Below are positions 25,115-37,400 of a stretch of 64,000 nucleotides of DNA, piece by piece (position 1 is the first letter of the stretch; each line of letters opens with the position of its first letter). This stretch comes from Camarhynchus parvulus (taxonomy: Eukaryota > Chordata > Aves > Passeriformes > Thraupidae): contig NC_044600.1 of the NCBI RefSeq assembly GCF_901933205.1, positions 1,922,001-1,986,000 of the forward strand, written 5' to 3'. The position numbers and the translations under genes were made by a program. The notes beneath the pieces are model-generated. The model was not told the origin of the DNA, made no database searches, and was given only the letters and a program-made list of their open reading frames with translations.

Positions 25115-26058
25115 GCAAAATCAGGTATTTTCACCCTCTCAGCAATAAGGAATTATGTGATTACCACAAGAGGAAGTCTTTGCACTGGAAGGAGGAAGTT
25201 GAAGAACAAGAGCATCTCCTTACATTCAATAGCTTTTCCAGTTATGAGCTGGAAACTGAGTTTTGACTCCATAGCTGAAGTGGCTTTGAGATAAAAGTCT
25301 TTCAATCTTCTGTGAAGAAAATTGGCCCACCAAAATCTCCCTGTCAAAGTCCTTCCCCTCCCCTCCAAGAGTGTGATAAATGTTATAAGTTAAGGGCCTC
25401 AAATGATTTTTGCAAAGTCTCATAAATGTTCCATATGTCACTTTCTCTAAAATTATAATCTATTATCTCACTCAAGTGGAATAATAATGCATTGAAAAAA
25501 TGAAATTTATCCCAGGTGCCCCAGCAGGTTGATTCTTCATTATGTGTTAATTGTTAATGGCAATTTTCCATGGAGCATCTGCCAGTTCTAGTGAGCAGAG
25601 CTTCCAGAAATGATATATTAATTTCTAGCAGATACTCTAAGAGTAGATAAAATGTGTTGGGTTTTTTAAAAAATCTTACTTTGTGTCCATAAACTGGCTG
25701 GACATAGTTATTATTTTAAGTAGGAGTACAAAATAATTTATAGAACAGCATAAAAATAGAATTTTATTGAAGGTTTAACTCAGTGGAATGATTTTATTTC
25801 TGAAGTTCTGAGGTTTCACTATGTTAAGGGTGAGGCAATGACAAGTATCACTGAGAGGCTGTGGGAGTATTTTTCCATATGTGTGTACTACCATAGTAAT
25901 ATAATAATACTATAGTACAGTGTTTAGGCTTAGGAATAAAATAAAGTTCCATTGGTGTGGAGGACATGGTGTAATTCTCTATTTCAGTTCTTGTTTCAAG
26001 GTAAATGAACTGGTGAGAAAAGTTAGAGAAAAACTTAAACTCTCTTCATTTTTTTAAG

Positions 26059-26109
26059 CTGTGCTCTTCAGCACCATCCTGGCTGTGGATTTAAACAAAC
26101 TTGGTTAAG
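26059..26109 (+). other. Weak candidate exon
   Basis: A pyrimidine-rich acceptor (CTCTTCATTTTTTTAAG, ending 26058) precedes 51 bp that end at the donor AAG|GTGAGTGC (26110). A second possible acceptor is CTCTTCAG ending 26071. One frame is open across the segment; another is open except for a stop just before the donor. I recognise no protein. Such pairs arise by chance in long non-coding DNA, so this is only a pointer. Confidence 0.12.
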
Positions 26110-27924
26110 GTGAGTGCAAATTGTAAACTGCAATTGTAAATTAGAGTATGTGTTATAAATTCATAGAGGGATAATATTCACTTATAATTGCTTTGAGAAC
26201 ATAAAAAGAATTGGTGTTTGCTGCATTCCTGAGCTCCTTTTGGGATCTGTCTTTGGACTGGATCTAAATTAGGATTGTTCAAGCCCTTCATGCTCTCACA
26301 GCTGAGTGTGTCTTTGGCTGTGTGTTAATTCCACTTTTAAGGTGATCTGTAAAGTTTTATGGCCAAAATCCCAGCAGGTCAAGGCATGAGCTTTGGGGTG
26401 TCTCTGCTGCCCTTGGCAGCACAGCTCCTGCTGGAGGAGGAGTTGGTGTCTGCAGGAGCTCAGGCTAAAGGTGGGATTTGTATCTGAGGCTTGTTCCCAC
26501 AGTGAAAAACTCCGAGGATTAGCAAATCTCCCTCTTATTTTCATTCTCTTAACAAAAATCGCTATACTTCTGTTAAACAAGGACATTACAGCAGCTGGGT
26601 TTGCAGTGCAGATTAAAAGTGGTTTTTAGGTTATGTCCAACCCACTGCTCAGGCAGGGAGCAAAAGAAAAGGAGGGTTCAGGGCTGTAATCCCAGCGTTG
26701 TGCTGAGTGCTGTCCTAACACAGGGAAATCCCTGATTGTGTCGGTCTGACTGGGCAGATGGGAAATGTGGCTCTCAGGGGGACAGGGCTGATTTATTTCT
26801 CCCCTACCTTGGACATCTGAGCCCCTGAGCAGACACAGGGGAGGGCAGAGCAGTTTTAGGGGCAGCAGTGAGCAGAGCTGGTACCTGACAGGGCTCTGCC
26901 AGCCTGGCAATAGGATGGGCAGTGCTGCTTCTGTCTTTGGCAGAATGAATTATAAATGAAAGACAACAAAACAACTGAGCAGTTAAGATACATGTAAAAA
27001 TATAAAATTAATGGATTATTTTTATGTGGAATCAAACTCCTGTGTAAATGTGCCTAACGTAAAATTTAGCTAAGTTTTTTAAAAGTCACTTGGAGAGGCT
27101 GCTGATGGAAAGATGGTAATGGTGTTACTTGACAAATATTCCATTTCAGCTGCTGATGGTGTCATTGAAGCATGTTGTATTTTCCAGTACTACATCTCTT
27201 ACACATTTTTCATGTTCATGATCAACTTCTGCTGTGCACCTTGTTTATGCTGTAGAATTTATAAGCAAGCTTTGCTGTTTAAATGACCCAAATAATCAAG
27301 AAGCTGATTATATAAAACATATTAAAGACGATGGAAAGAAAAAGCAGAATATATTATTCCTTCTTGGTAAAACTCTGCATGTTCTTTTTAATGATAAATG
27401 TCTTTTTGAGTTGAGTGTGATTCAGCCTGTGATAAATATGTCAGTATTTCCATCACACATGGCCAATTACCCTTGAAAGTCAAGAAAGCAGTGTTGTTTT
27501 CTCTCACAAATACTTTTGCCTTGCAAAATCTTTTTTAATTTTATTTTTTCACATGAATGCAGCCCAAACTGGTGAATTAGAGACATATAAAAGAAAACAG
27601 GCATTCAGTGGACAGGTGTGAACAGTTCAGTTCAATATTGTCTGAAGAGAAGAAGAAAATCCCTTCATTACAAGATAACAAATAGCTCAAGGTTTTCAAA
27701 TACTCATTCTGCTGAAATCCAATGTGAAATTTTGGGAAGGCATCCACGACAGATCAATTCTCTTTTCCCTATTTGCAATATCACAAAATGCATATGATTT
27801 CATCCAGCCAGCTTGTTCCTGGGTTCTGAGTGCTTGTAGTTGATATTCACATTAATCATTGGATTTGGCTTTTCATAGTCTGCTTGAAAAGAATTTGATC
27901 GATATCCAGAGCTGGTATTTATGC

Positions 27925-27940
27925 AAAAAAAAAAAAAAAA
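27925..27940. repeat. Poly-A run (16 A)
   Basis: An uninterrupted A16. No retroposed sequence is recognisable immediately upstream. Confidence 0.95.
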
Positions 27941-30639
27941 CCTGATTCTGTTTCCAGTTCATGGAGTTTTGTTGTCATTTTCAGGATAAAGGAGCAGAAT
28001 AACCACAGCCAATCTGCTGTGGGAATTTAGAGATCATCAAGATGAGCTGTTTGGGACAGATCACAGAGCTGTCATCTCTCACATAAGGAAATTCTATTTT
28101 AATTCAGATTTCCAAGAATGGCTGAGAGGATTTTGAGGCTAGAACTTGATTGTTGGGAGCACCCAGCACAATCAGACCTCTGCATTCCTGGTTTTTCGTA
28201 AGATTTTACAGGAAAAATGCTAAAGATCCTGCAGTTTGTAGCTCCCCTTGGCTGTCCAGCTGAAAATGGCAGGTAAATGTTAGGATTGCTAGGAGGGGCT
28301 GTGGTGGTGAGGATATTGTGTGCTTGTGGCAGTGATGGGAAGCTGAGGGAATTGTTTCTTTCTGCAATAATGCAAGTATTGTTTTGCCAGGGAGGTTTCT
28401 AAAAGTAGCATTGATTTTCTTGGTTAATTAAATATTTTTAAAAGTGAAGAAAAAAGTAAACTCTTGCCTTCTGTGTTGTTCAGGAGAGATTTTTTGAGCT
28501 TTTATAATTGATTAATATATTCCAGCATGGTAAACTAAACAAAACACTTATCTGCCAGCTTAAAAGTCTGGATACATAAATAGTGATTCTCGCTGTAGGT
28601 CTGAAATCGCCACCTACATTTTCTCTCCACTATCTCACCCAGGAAACTTGGGGATTCTCTTTTCCCCAACTGCTCTCACACTGTTATGGGGTTTTTTATT
28701 CATTTTTCCATTTCCTTTCCTGCACATTTCATTGGTTCTCTATCATTTCTGAGCCATTTCTATGGTGCTCTATCCATTCTTTTATGGAGCCTTAGTTGCT
28801 CTCTTAGAAATCAGATCCTTTTTAGAATGTTATGCTTAGCTGCCAAGTTTTAATAGGTGTTTCTCGATTTTTGAATTTGTACAGCAGCTGAAGGCAGATC
28901 CACGGGGTATTTTGTGACTGGGAGGCAGGAAAAGCAAACAGGCAGCTGGACAGCAATCAAACACTTCCCTTTCTCTCCTGGCTGCTCAGATCAGGAGCAA
29001 AAAGCAACACCTTGTATTGTCTACCCAGCAAAGGCTCACAAAGGGCTGCTCTCCAAAAGGAACCCCTGCACCTGCAGAATGCATTTGCTGCCAGAGATTG
29101 GGATTCATAACTCCTGCCAACAATACAGGTTATTTAAAAAAGATTAAAAAAATAGATACCTCTGAAGGAATGAAAACATCCACAAGTCACAATGATGTTG
29201 CAAGTCTAAAGCAAGAAAGGGTTCATGTATTCCATAGACTTTTGAATAAAATTCAGCGCAGATGATAACACATTCAGCTTCTTTCTGAGAACAGGGGAAG
29301 AGCTGTAATACATTTCTAATAACCATTGGAACATTCTCATATGAAGCAATATGTTGGACAAATAGAAGTCTTATTTTACACATCAGAAATGTAAACTTTA
29401 AATATAATCTACACTTGCAAGGCAGCTGTTGTAGTGAGTGTAGCAGTAGGTCAGGTGGGCAGCAGAGAGGAATAAGAGCTGAAGCTTTATTCCTTTGAAT
29501 AATCAGCTGTTGCTGTGGTTAACTGGAACATCACAGGTGATAAGCTGTAAAATGAGGTTTCTGTATTAATATTCAGGGCTCTTTATAAAGCAGAACCTGT
29601 GAACCCTCAGAAAAACTTCATTATTGCTTCTGCAGTGTGGTGTTTTTTTGCGAGCTTTGATTGATGACTTTTTCATAGGCAAAGGTCAAGGCAGGATTCT
29701 CATTTAATGCTGACAATAGAAGAGAAATCATAAATAAATGAGTGGACTAAAGATGCTCAGATCCTTCAAGAGGTGTTAAAAGTATTTTGAGTGGCCTTTG
29801 CTGCATCCTGTAGTTTTTGGGTTTTTTTTATTCTTCCAGCCTTTGTTTCTCTCACCTATTTGATTTTACAGTATGAGCTCTCTAATACAAATGTTTCTGT
29901 ATTTTGTATTTTTTTTAGAGCATTTCAAGTCCCCTGATGGTGTAAACCAATCTAATAGTTAAATTTTTCTCTCAAATATCTTTCTATAGGAATATATTGC
30001 ACCTTTAGATGCATGACATGTATCCACATTTGTGTAATTGACTGTGTATGGAGTGCTACCATCTTCTGCACTGATGGAATTTCAGGCTGGATGTAGACTC
30101 TGGCTCTTGAAATATCCATCAGATCTTCCAAAACCACAAATTGCAATCTCCCCATGTTATCAGCACAATTTGGCAGTGCTGTCATTTGAAACTGCTGTCA
30201 GAGAACACCTTTGTTTGCTGAAGCAAAAATAACAATAACTTTTGGATTTTTTTTTTGATTGTTCAAGGGAGAAGATCAATTACGTGGCTTTGGTTTGCTC
30301 AAAATTGTGTAAATGTAGATGCACAAAGTCATTTCCAGGCATTTGCATGTTCACCTTCATCTGCAGCCAAATCTCTTGACCAGAACATGTGAAATTTCTG
30401 CTTTTCTGTTCCAGCTGGGTGGGGGAGTGGGGATATCTTTGCTGTTTAAGATGGATGCTTCACTTGTTCACAGGAGGAGAAAAAATTTCCAATCATTCTG
30501 CACCACTGGAGTCTGGCATGAGCTGCTGAGAGAAAGGAGGATAAATGCCATCAGAAAAAGGCAGATGTGAGGATGCTTCCATGGTAGGAACTCACTAAAG
30601 CAGGTGGCTAAAATGCTCAAAGTGACAAGCTAAAAGTAC

Positions 30640-30786
30640 TACAATTTAGAATTTACCTTGTTTTAAATACCTGTTGTGATTCCTTTTGTACAATTTAGAA
30701 TTTACCTTGTTTTAAATACCTGTTGTGATTCCTTTTGTACAATTTGGAATTTACCTTGTTTTAAATACCTGTTATGATTCATTTTG
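30640..30786. repeat. Three-copy 49-bp tandem repeat
   Basis: Three head-to-tail 49-bp units start TACAATTTAGAATTTACCTT at 30640, 30689 and 30738. Units 1 and 2 are nearly identical. Unit 3 carries a few changes (TTTGG for TTTAG, TTATG for TTGTG, and a diverged end). The stronger identity of units 1 and 2 suggests stepwise duplication. Confidence 0.95.
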
Positions 30787-31680
30787 CACAGCTGACAAAT
30801 ATTGTTCTTTTCCAAGCCCTTTGCATTTGGAATTCATTTAGTCATGATTGTCTCAAGCTATGCAATTGCTTATTTTCTTGTCATTATGGGCTTTTTTTCT
30901 CCCCATTCTTTGGAGATTATATATTGTGATTATATGTTAAGTACTGCCATGAAATTGTTTTGGAGTAGTTGCTGCCATAAATAAGAAAACAATAAATTCA
31001 ATTCCAGGGCAGCACAACTTCTCCCATCTTCCATGCTTCTTGTGGAGAAGCCTTGGAGGATGTGGGTGAATGGTTTGGGTGAAAAACCCTCAAACAAACT
31101 AAATCTGACTTTGCTGCTTCTTTCTGTTTCCATTGTCCTACTGAATGTAGTGGTTGTTATTTCTTCTGGGTCCAAGTCTTCCACCACGTGCTGTTGCTAA
31201 GAAACAGGGCTGTTGTGAGTGATCCAAAAAAAAAAAGAAACAAAAACAAATCCCTATTAAATTCACTATCAAAATTTAGGGCCTGCTGTATGGAATCAGG
31301 ATTTGTTTTTTCATGAAATGCCCCAGTCAGGAATTCGACTCACATTTTTATGTTCTGGACGCAGCAGTAGATGAAGTCTGTGATGAGTGTTTGGGAGATC
31401 CCAACTGACTCCATGTGAATGAACCCTCCGGGTGAAAAACTCCTGGCACTCTTTAAAGAGCTTAAATCTCTCTGCTGGGGAAACAAAGCCTTGTGTGGAA
31501 GTCACAGAGCACTGGAACTCTGAATAAGTGAGGCAGTTTGGCTGAAGCAAAATAAAAATAAATGCTCCAAAATGACCTGAACCTTGAAAACAAAAAATTG
31601 AGAAAGTGATATTTGAAAAACAAACAAACAAACAAATAAATTTGGTTCAAGTTGAATGATTTGAATTTTTTTCTTTCCAG

Positions 31681-31765
31681 GTTAAATTAAGAATTTCATG
31701 TCACAACAAAATAACCCACGAGGAAAGCAGCACACGATGAAAAGATAGGAAATACGTTTCTCCAG
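31681..31765 (+). other. Weak candidate exon (untranslated or lncRNA type)
   Basis: An excellent acceptor (GAATTTTTTTCTTTCCAG, ending 31680) is followed by 85 bp and a good donor (CCAG|GTAAATC at 31766). All three frames contain stops within the segment, so a coding internal exon is unlikely. A 5' untranslated or non-coding RNA exon remains possible. There is no promoter or partner exon that I can identify. Confidence 0.15.
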
Positions 31766-32720
31766 GTAAATCTCCTTGACAGAATTGTCATTACTTAGCC
31801 AAGAAAAGAAATGGTTTAGTGTGAAATTAATTTCTAATTAGGTAAGTACTACCCTGAAGCATCATCTGAAGAAGGGAGAGGGCCTGGTCCTTAGAAACCT
31901 TTCAAACACTCACTCCTAAATCCTCAGGTTGTGGCTTTGCATGTGGATGGCAGCAATGCATTTTGGAGCCAAGAATGATGTCAGTGATTTCTCCAGAGAG
32001 CTGGTGGCAGAATTCCATAGGATTTTCTAAGCCATAGATGATAAATTACAGTGTTCATACATCAATGGAATTTTGTAGCATTTCTATAAAGTATCTTTGA
32101 AAGCTTTTTTGCTTTAATTTCTGTTTGACTTTGAGTGAGCCTGGGCTGTGTGTAGTGAAAAGGAGAGGAGTATGTACAGATGAGGCTAATTAAATACCGA
32201 CTGTCACTCTTCATCTTGAAGGCCTGATTTTAGCTTGCTGTCTCAACTTTGATTATTAAAATAGGTATGGTAGTTCTCACCCCACGTTACCTGTGAGTGT
32301 TGCTAATTAGGTGTCAGGATGTCAGTGATTAATGCAAAATCATGAATAAATTACCAATAAAAGCCATGCACGTGTACAGAGCCATTTAACTGTTTAGAAT
32401 GCTCTGCAGCACAAAGTACACCAGTGGTAACCACTTTTCTGACCTTTGGGTTGGAGTCTTTTGCCTGGAATTTCACTAATTTACTAGATGCTAATAGTCA
32501 AGTCAGAGTCCCAACTGGAAATCTCATTTGTCACAACAAAAGGTAATCTCCACCTGTCATCCTCCAGTAGATTTGATCTGCTTTTGAGTCCTGTGACTGT
32601 TTGTCATTCATCATTTATATAATGGGGGGAAATATGATTAAGGCTGTAGTCCCAAATAGTGATTAAGGCTTAATCATGATGAACACAAACATGTAGATCA
32701 TAGAGATTGGTCTTGGGAAA

Positions 32721-32762
32721 TTGTGCATTTCTGCAATTGTGCATTTTTGCAATTGTGCATTG
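32721..32762. repeat. Short 16-bp tandem repeat
   Basis: TTGTGCATTTCTGCAA at 32721, TTGTGCATTTTTGCAA at 32737 and a partial third unit from 32753. A 2.6-copy tandem repeat. Confidence 0.9.
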
Positions 32763-33635
32763 CTTAAATATACCTACCTGCCTCTTTTTGGTGCCTTTCT
32801 TTTCATAGAAAGCAGGCTGCAGGCATCAAATGAATGTGTGAGAGATGGACAGGACACAACTGGAATCATTCCTGGACTAGAAGGAGCAGCTCAGGGGAGA
32901 AACTGCCACCAGTCCTGAGGCAGAGGAATCTCTGGGCTCTCTGAATGTCCTGCAGGGTTCTTGATCTGCATCCAGGTGCAGGCAGTGACTGAAGCCTGGA
33001 CAGACTGGGGATGAATATCTGCAAGTCATGGAATCCAGGCAGAGATGCACGCTCCTGGGCTGCTGAGGTAGCACTGATGTCTTCTTGTCTGCTGAGCTCT
33101 TCTCTAACTGTGGGGAGCACAGATCTCATAATTGTTTTGGGAGCTTTTCCCTGAACTGGTGTCTGTTGTTTCCACTTTGTCTTATCTATTCTTTATCAGA
33201 GCTGTCACGGTTTTTTTCATCTCATGAGTTGTGTTTTGGGTATTTTAAGAAAAGGGGAGATTTTGCTCAGAGACCAACCCAAAGCATTCTGATGTTTCTG
33301 TTTCTTTGAATGAAGGATTAAATGAAACTCAAGCTAAAAGCAAAACCACCCTTATTCCCCAAACTCAGGAAATAAAATGCAATGCTTCCAAATGTCTGCT
33401 CTCTCCATACCCCAGCTGCTCCGTAAAATTGTTTTTTTGTGTGTGTTTCAATTTCTCTGTTTCTACCCAAATACCACTTTCCCTGAGCAGATGCAGGGCT
33501 CTCAGGATCTGTGCCTGATGGCTGCTGTGCCATGCAGGACCTGGGAACCCAGCCCAGACTTCCAAATCTGCAGCAGGGAAGCCCCAAGAGTCCTGGACCC
33601 AACCCAGAATTCCAGGTTCGTAATGCCAGCAGAGG

Positions 33636-33896
33636 GAGGGATAGGGATGGATGGATAGGGATATAGGGATGGATGGATGGGGATGGATAGGGATGGATGG
33701 ATAGATGGATGGATGGGGATGGATAGGGATGGATGGATGGATGGATGGGGATGGATAGGGATGGATGGATGGATGGATGGATGGATGATGGATGGATGGA
33801 TGGGGATGGATAGGGATGGATGGATGGATGGATGGATGGATGGATGGATGGATGGATGGATGGATGGATGGATGGATGGACGGATGGATGGATGGA
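33636..33896. repeat. (GGAT)n microsatellite with higher-order structure
   Basis: About 260 bp of GGAT tetranucleotides. The 5' half is imperfect, with the phrase GGGGATGGATAGGGATGG repeated at 33679, 33715, 33747 and 33802. The 3' half (from about 33812) is a nearly pure GGAT run with one C substitution near 33881. The array encodes the MDGW/HPSI-type peptides seen in both strands' frames, which are artefacts. Confidence 0.97.
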
Positions 33897-34055
33897 GAGA
33901 GGGCTCCCCTGGCTCTGGGGCTGCTGGTCCTGGAGCAGGACCTTGGGGAAGCAGGGCTGGGTCAAGGCTGGTGTATGATGTGAGCTGGTGAGCTCTCTGC
34001 TGTCAGGTGAGGGATGTTGTGTTGTGTCCTGGGTTCCAACCCTGGTGTCCCACTC
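33897..34055. other. GC-richer spacer between microsatellite and CR1
   Basis: A short GC-rich stretch that may belong to the neighbouring CR1. I cannot align it with confidence. No gene seen. Confidence 0.4.
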
Positions 34056-34443
34056 TGGTTCTGGGAGCTGGGGGTGCTCAGCCTGGAGAAAAGGAGACTC
34101 AGGGGTGTCCTCATCACTCTGCACAGCTCCTGAAATGTGCCTGTGCTCAGCTGGGACTGGGCTCTGTCTCCAGGAACTGACAGAACCAGAGCGCACAGCC
34201 TCAAGCTGTGCCAAGGGAAATACAGGTTGGACATTAGGAAAAAAGTTTTTCACAGAAAGGTGATAAAGTTCTGGGATGTTCTGCCCAGGGAGGTGGTGGA
34301 CTCCCCATCCCTGGGTGTGTTTAACAAAGCCTGGATGTGGCACTGGGGGCCAGGGTTGAGTTGAGATGTTGGGGCTAGGCTGCACTCAATGATCTCAAAG
34401 GTCTCTCCCAACATGGTCATTCTGGGATTCTGTGAATTCTGTG
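34056..34443 (+). mobile_element. CR1 LINE fragment with intact 3' terminus (plus strand)
   Basis: The best-preserved CR1 in the window and the only one on the plus strand. In order it shows: GGTGCTCAGCCTGGAGAAAAG, CTCATCACTCTGCACAGCTCCTGAAA, CCTCAAGCTGTGCCAAGGGAA, TTGGACATTAGGAAAAA, GCCCAGGGAGGTGGTGGA, CATCCCTGGGTGTGTTTAACA, then CTCAATGATCTCAAAGGTCTC. It ends in the family's 8-mers (CATTCTGG, GATTCTGT, GAATTCTGTG). It is about 390 bp, 5'-truncated, and covers only the extreme ORF2 end and the 3' untranslated region. Antisense reading across it gives most of a spurious 355-aa minus-strand frame. Confidence 0.94.
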
Positions 34444-37400
34444 TCCCTCAGGCTGTTCAGCCTCGTGGCCAGGATGCTACAGAACAAATGGCTTGCAGAA
34501 GGTCAGTTCTCCTCCTCCTCTTGAGCAGAGCTGTGTCCAGTGAGTGCTGCAGCTCCCTCACAACCCAAACCAGGGGTAGGGGAAGCCCTGGGTGCTCTAA
34601 TTCACTTTATTCACCAGGAGGACTTCACAGAGCGTCTTTTTGTCAGATTAATACATTATCAGTGCTGGACAATCATGGTGATTCTTGTTAAAAAGCAGCT
34701 CCCAGCACCACAAAGCCCTTCCCATTTACCAGATCCAGGATTTGCTAACATCTGGTCATTTAGCAGAGCTATAGAGAGCTTTGGAATAAGTAACAGGAAG
34801 AAATTGAAATAATTTTCATTACAGATCTGTATGAAATTTAAAATCCAAGATGAATGGATTTAATTAGCTCTGGACACTTTGGTTTTCCTATAATTCAAAC
34901 ATGTCAACTCTACGACATGCAGGCCCTTGGGCCATCATTTGAGTCAAGTCATCTTAATTTTACATGTTTAAACTGGGCATATATTCTGAGGTTTGTGATA
35001 CTCTGTAAGATCTGACAGATTGGGACTGGGGGCTGCATTTTCATACCTGTAAATAAACAAAGAACTGGTTGAGAACATCCCAGTACATCTATTGTACCAT
35101 CAGTCATGAAGAAGCTCAGAGAACCATTTGTAGGAGAGGCAGTGGATCTGCATTATTGTGCTTTCAGTTAAGGAAATGGAAATTCAATAGAGTTCTGTCT
35201 GGGTATTTGCCACCAGCAGTGCAATGAGGATCCATCTGATAGGCTTTAATTACTTTAGTGCTCATCCAGTGAATTTCTTGTTTTTATTTTTATTGGGAAT
35301 CATGTCCTGCAGATTTAGTGCATAGGTGCTAAGTCAGAGATCTTTCTTCTGTCAGACTTTTAAATAGAGCTACAGCACAGGAGCTGCATGGGGTGCGGAA
35401 GGAGACACCTGAAATTACTGGGAATTTTTGTTCAGGGCACACCTACTTTGGGTAATTCACTGTTTCTTCCTCCAGGTTTATGTTACAAGCTCTTTTCCTC
35501 AAGAGGATAAAGGTTGTGCCAGATTTCAGTATTGATGTGAACCTGAAAATGCATGAAATAAATGAAGATATCAGCCAGGGACCAATTACATCACACACTA
35601 TCAAATTACGCTAAAAAGACCCAAGCTTCCCATTCAGAAATGAAACTGCAATGGCACTTGTGAGAATATTTGATTTGCTTTATAAAAGGCTGTTCAGCAA
35701 AAGACAAGATAAATTGCTAGTTTTATATAGCTGTATAGACAAATTAAAGCAGCAGATTCCAGGGTGCTGGAGAACTGTCCTTGCTCTTTGGCTTCTGTCC
35801 ACGTGTATTCTTGGAGATTGTTTATTCTGGGGATTTGGTTCTGTTTCAGTCAGGGCAGGCTGGTGTCAGAGCAGTGACTGTGCCAGCAGGGTGCTCCAGA
35901 GCCAGGTCTGTGCTTTCCCCTGCCCTTGGGGAGAAGGGGTTGGTGCCAGCCCAGGGAAGGAGCTTTACCTGCCCTGAGGCTGGGTTGGTGTGGGGCTCTG
36001 AGCTGGGGCAATCCCTGCTCACAGCTGAGATGGGGCCCCCTCCTCATCCTGCTGGGCTCTGCTGGACCTGAATCCCACCAGGGACAAGGAGAGCTGGGCT
36101 GGTTTTAGGCTCAGCTGCAAGAGGCACATCCCAAAAGTGAGCTAACCCCAAAAGTGCCTGGAACCAGCCTCCCCCTGGCTGCTGCTGCTGCCAGCTCTGG
36201 AGCCTGGCAATGTTCTTGCTTTGCAGAGGCAGCAGAGAAACCTCTTGCTGCTGCCTGCACCAGTGTTTGAAAGAATGAACAACTGTGAGCAAATAATGCT
36301 GTGGTTCTCATCTGGTCTGCTTGCAGAGCAGGATGCCAGGCTTCTGAAAAAGACATTTTCATCATCTCTGTTGAGGACTAACATATTCAAAGCCATGAGC
36401 TTCTGCAGAAACTTCCTACAGAAGAATTCATTTCGCTGTGTTCATTCTTTGTGGGCTGAATCTGATTCTCCCCTGGTTGCCAAAAAGCAGGAATAACAGC
36501 TTGAAATACTGGAACCAAAGAAGAGCAAACTTTGAGGAGGTACATAATGGTTTAATTGTCCTGGTTCAGATATATAACACAAGCTTCCCTGGGGGAGTGT
36601 TTTTTCCTTGTTAACTCATTTATAAGATAACTGAGGCTACAGGTGTTCAGCTTTAATAAGGCATTAGTGAACAATTATCTAAGACACTAAAAATAAAACT
36701 GGAGTCTTTGCATGGAGGAAATCAACACTGAGTGAAAAAATAATTAACAGCCAAGCTGCACAATCAAATAAGGGTAAGATTTTTAGGAACTAGAATTGCT
36801 GGATGATATTTTTAATGCATGTAGAGAGGATGTTGTTGAAAGAAGAACAGAAGATGATATATTTTTATGCACAAGATATGAAAAGACACCAATAACATAT
36901 AAAAGAATAACCGGTGCTAACACTACTGATGAAATAATTTTCTGTTTGAATTAAAGTGTGCTTTAAAATATTGTTTTAAAATAGTGAAGAGCCAGCTTTC
37001 CACTAACATGCAATGCTGTATTCCCTTGATTTATGAAATCTCATTTCAGTTGCAAACCAGAGGCTCCTCTGTGTTTGTGCCTGTGTGCTGTGGAATGCTG
37101 CAGACAGCTCCAATAGCAGAGAAAGGGGAAATTAGATGTATTAAACCTGAAGAACCAGTGACATTCAAATAACAGCTTTGCTCTTGTATTTCTCATTTGT
37201 TAGGAGTTCCTAATAAAAATTCTAATGTGTCTTAGCCTTGGAAACAATGATCTGTTCTATTACTTTTGACAGAACAAATTTAGGACAGAGGTTCTGACAC
37301 TTTCTTAATTATAAGAAGATATCTGAAGTGCCCATTTGTCTTCATCTGAATTTACCTTTTTACTCTTCACGATGAGAAATAGTGGATTGGACTAATGCTC

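Larger units (their letters stand above)
25115..30639. other. AT-rich unique DNA, no gene seen
   Basis: No recognisable gene, RNA or transposon. A 16-A run occurs at 27925-27940. A possible exon-like segment at 26059-26109 is listed separately. Overlapping frames around 26296-26910 are in slightly GC-richer sequence and carry no domain. Confidence 0.55.
30787..33635. other. AT-rich unique DNA, no gene seen
   Basis: No gene or transposon recognised. It contains an exon-like segment at 31681-31765 and a short 16-bp repeat at 32721-32762, both listed separately. A block at 32240-32400 (GATTAATGCAAAATCATG, TTGCTAATTAGG) is rich in homeodomain/octamer-like words. Conservation cannot be judged from one sequence. 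Confidence 0.55.

Noticed and set aside
33318..34385. 355-aa minus-strand open frame rich in HPSI repeats
   Set aside because: It runs antisense through a CR1 3' end and through the GGAT microsatellite. The repeats are translated tetranucleotides and no domain exists.
35770..36240. GC-rich patch as a possible CpG island or coding exon cluster
   Set aside because: CpG dinucleotides are scarce and frames open on both strands equally. No domain, promoter motif or clear repeat match.
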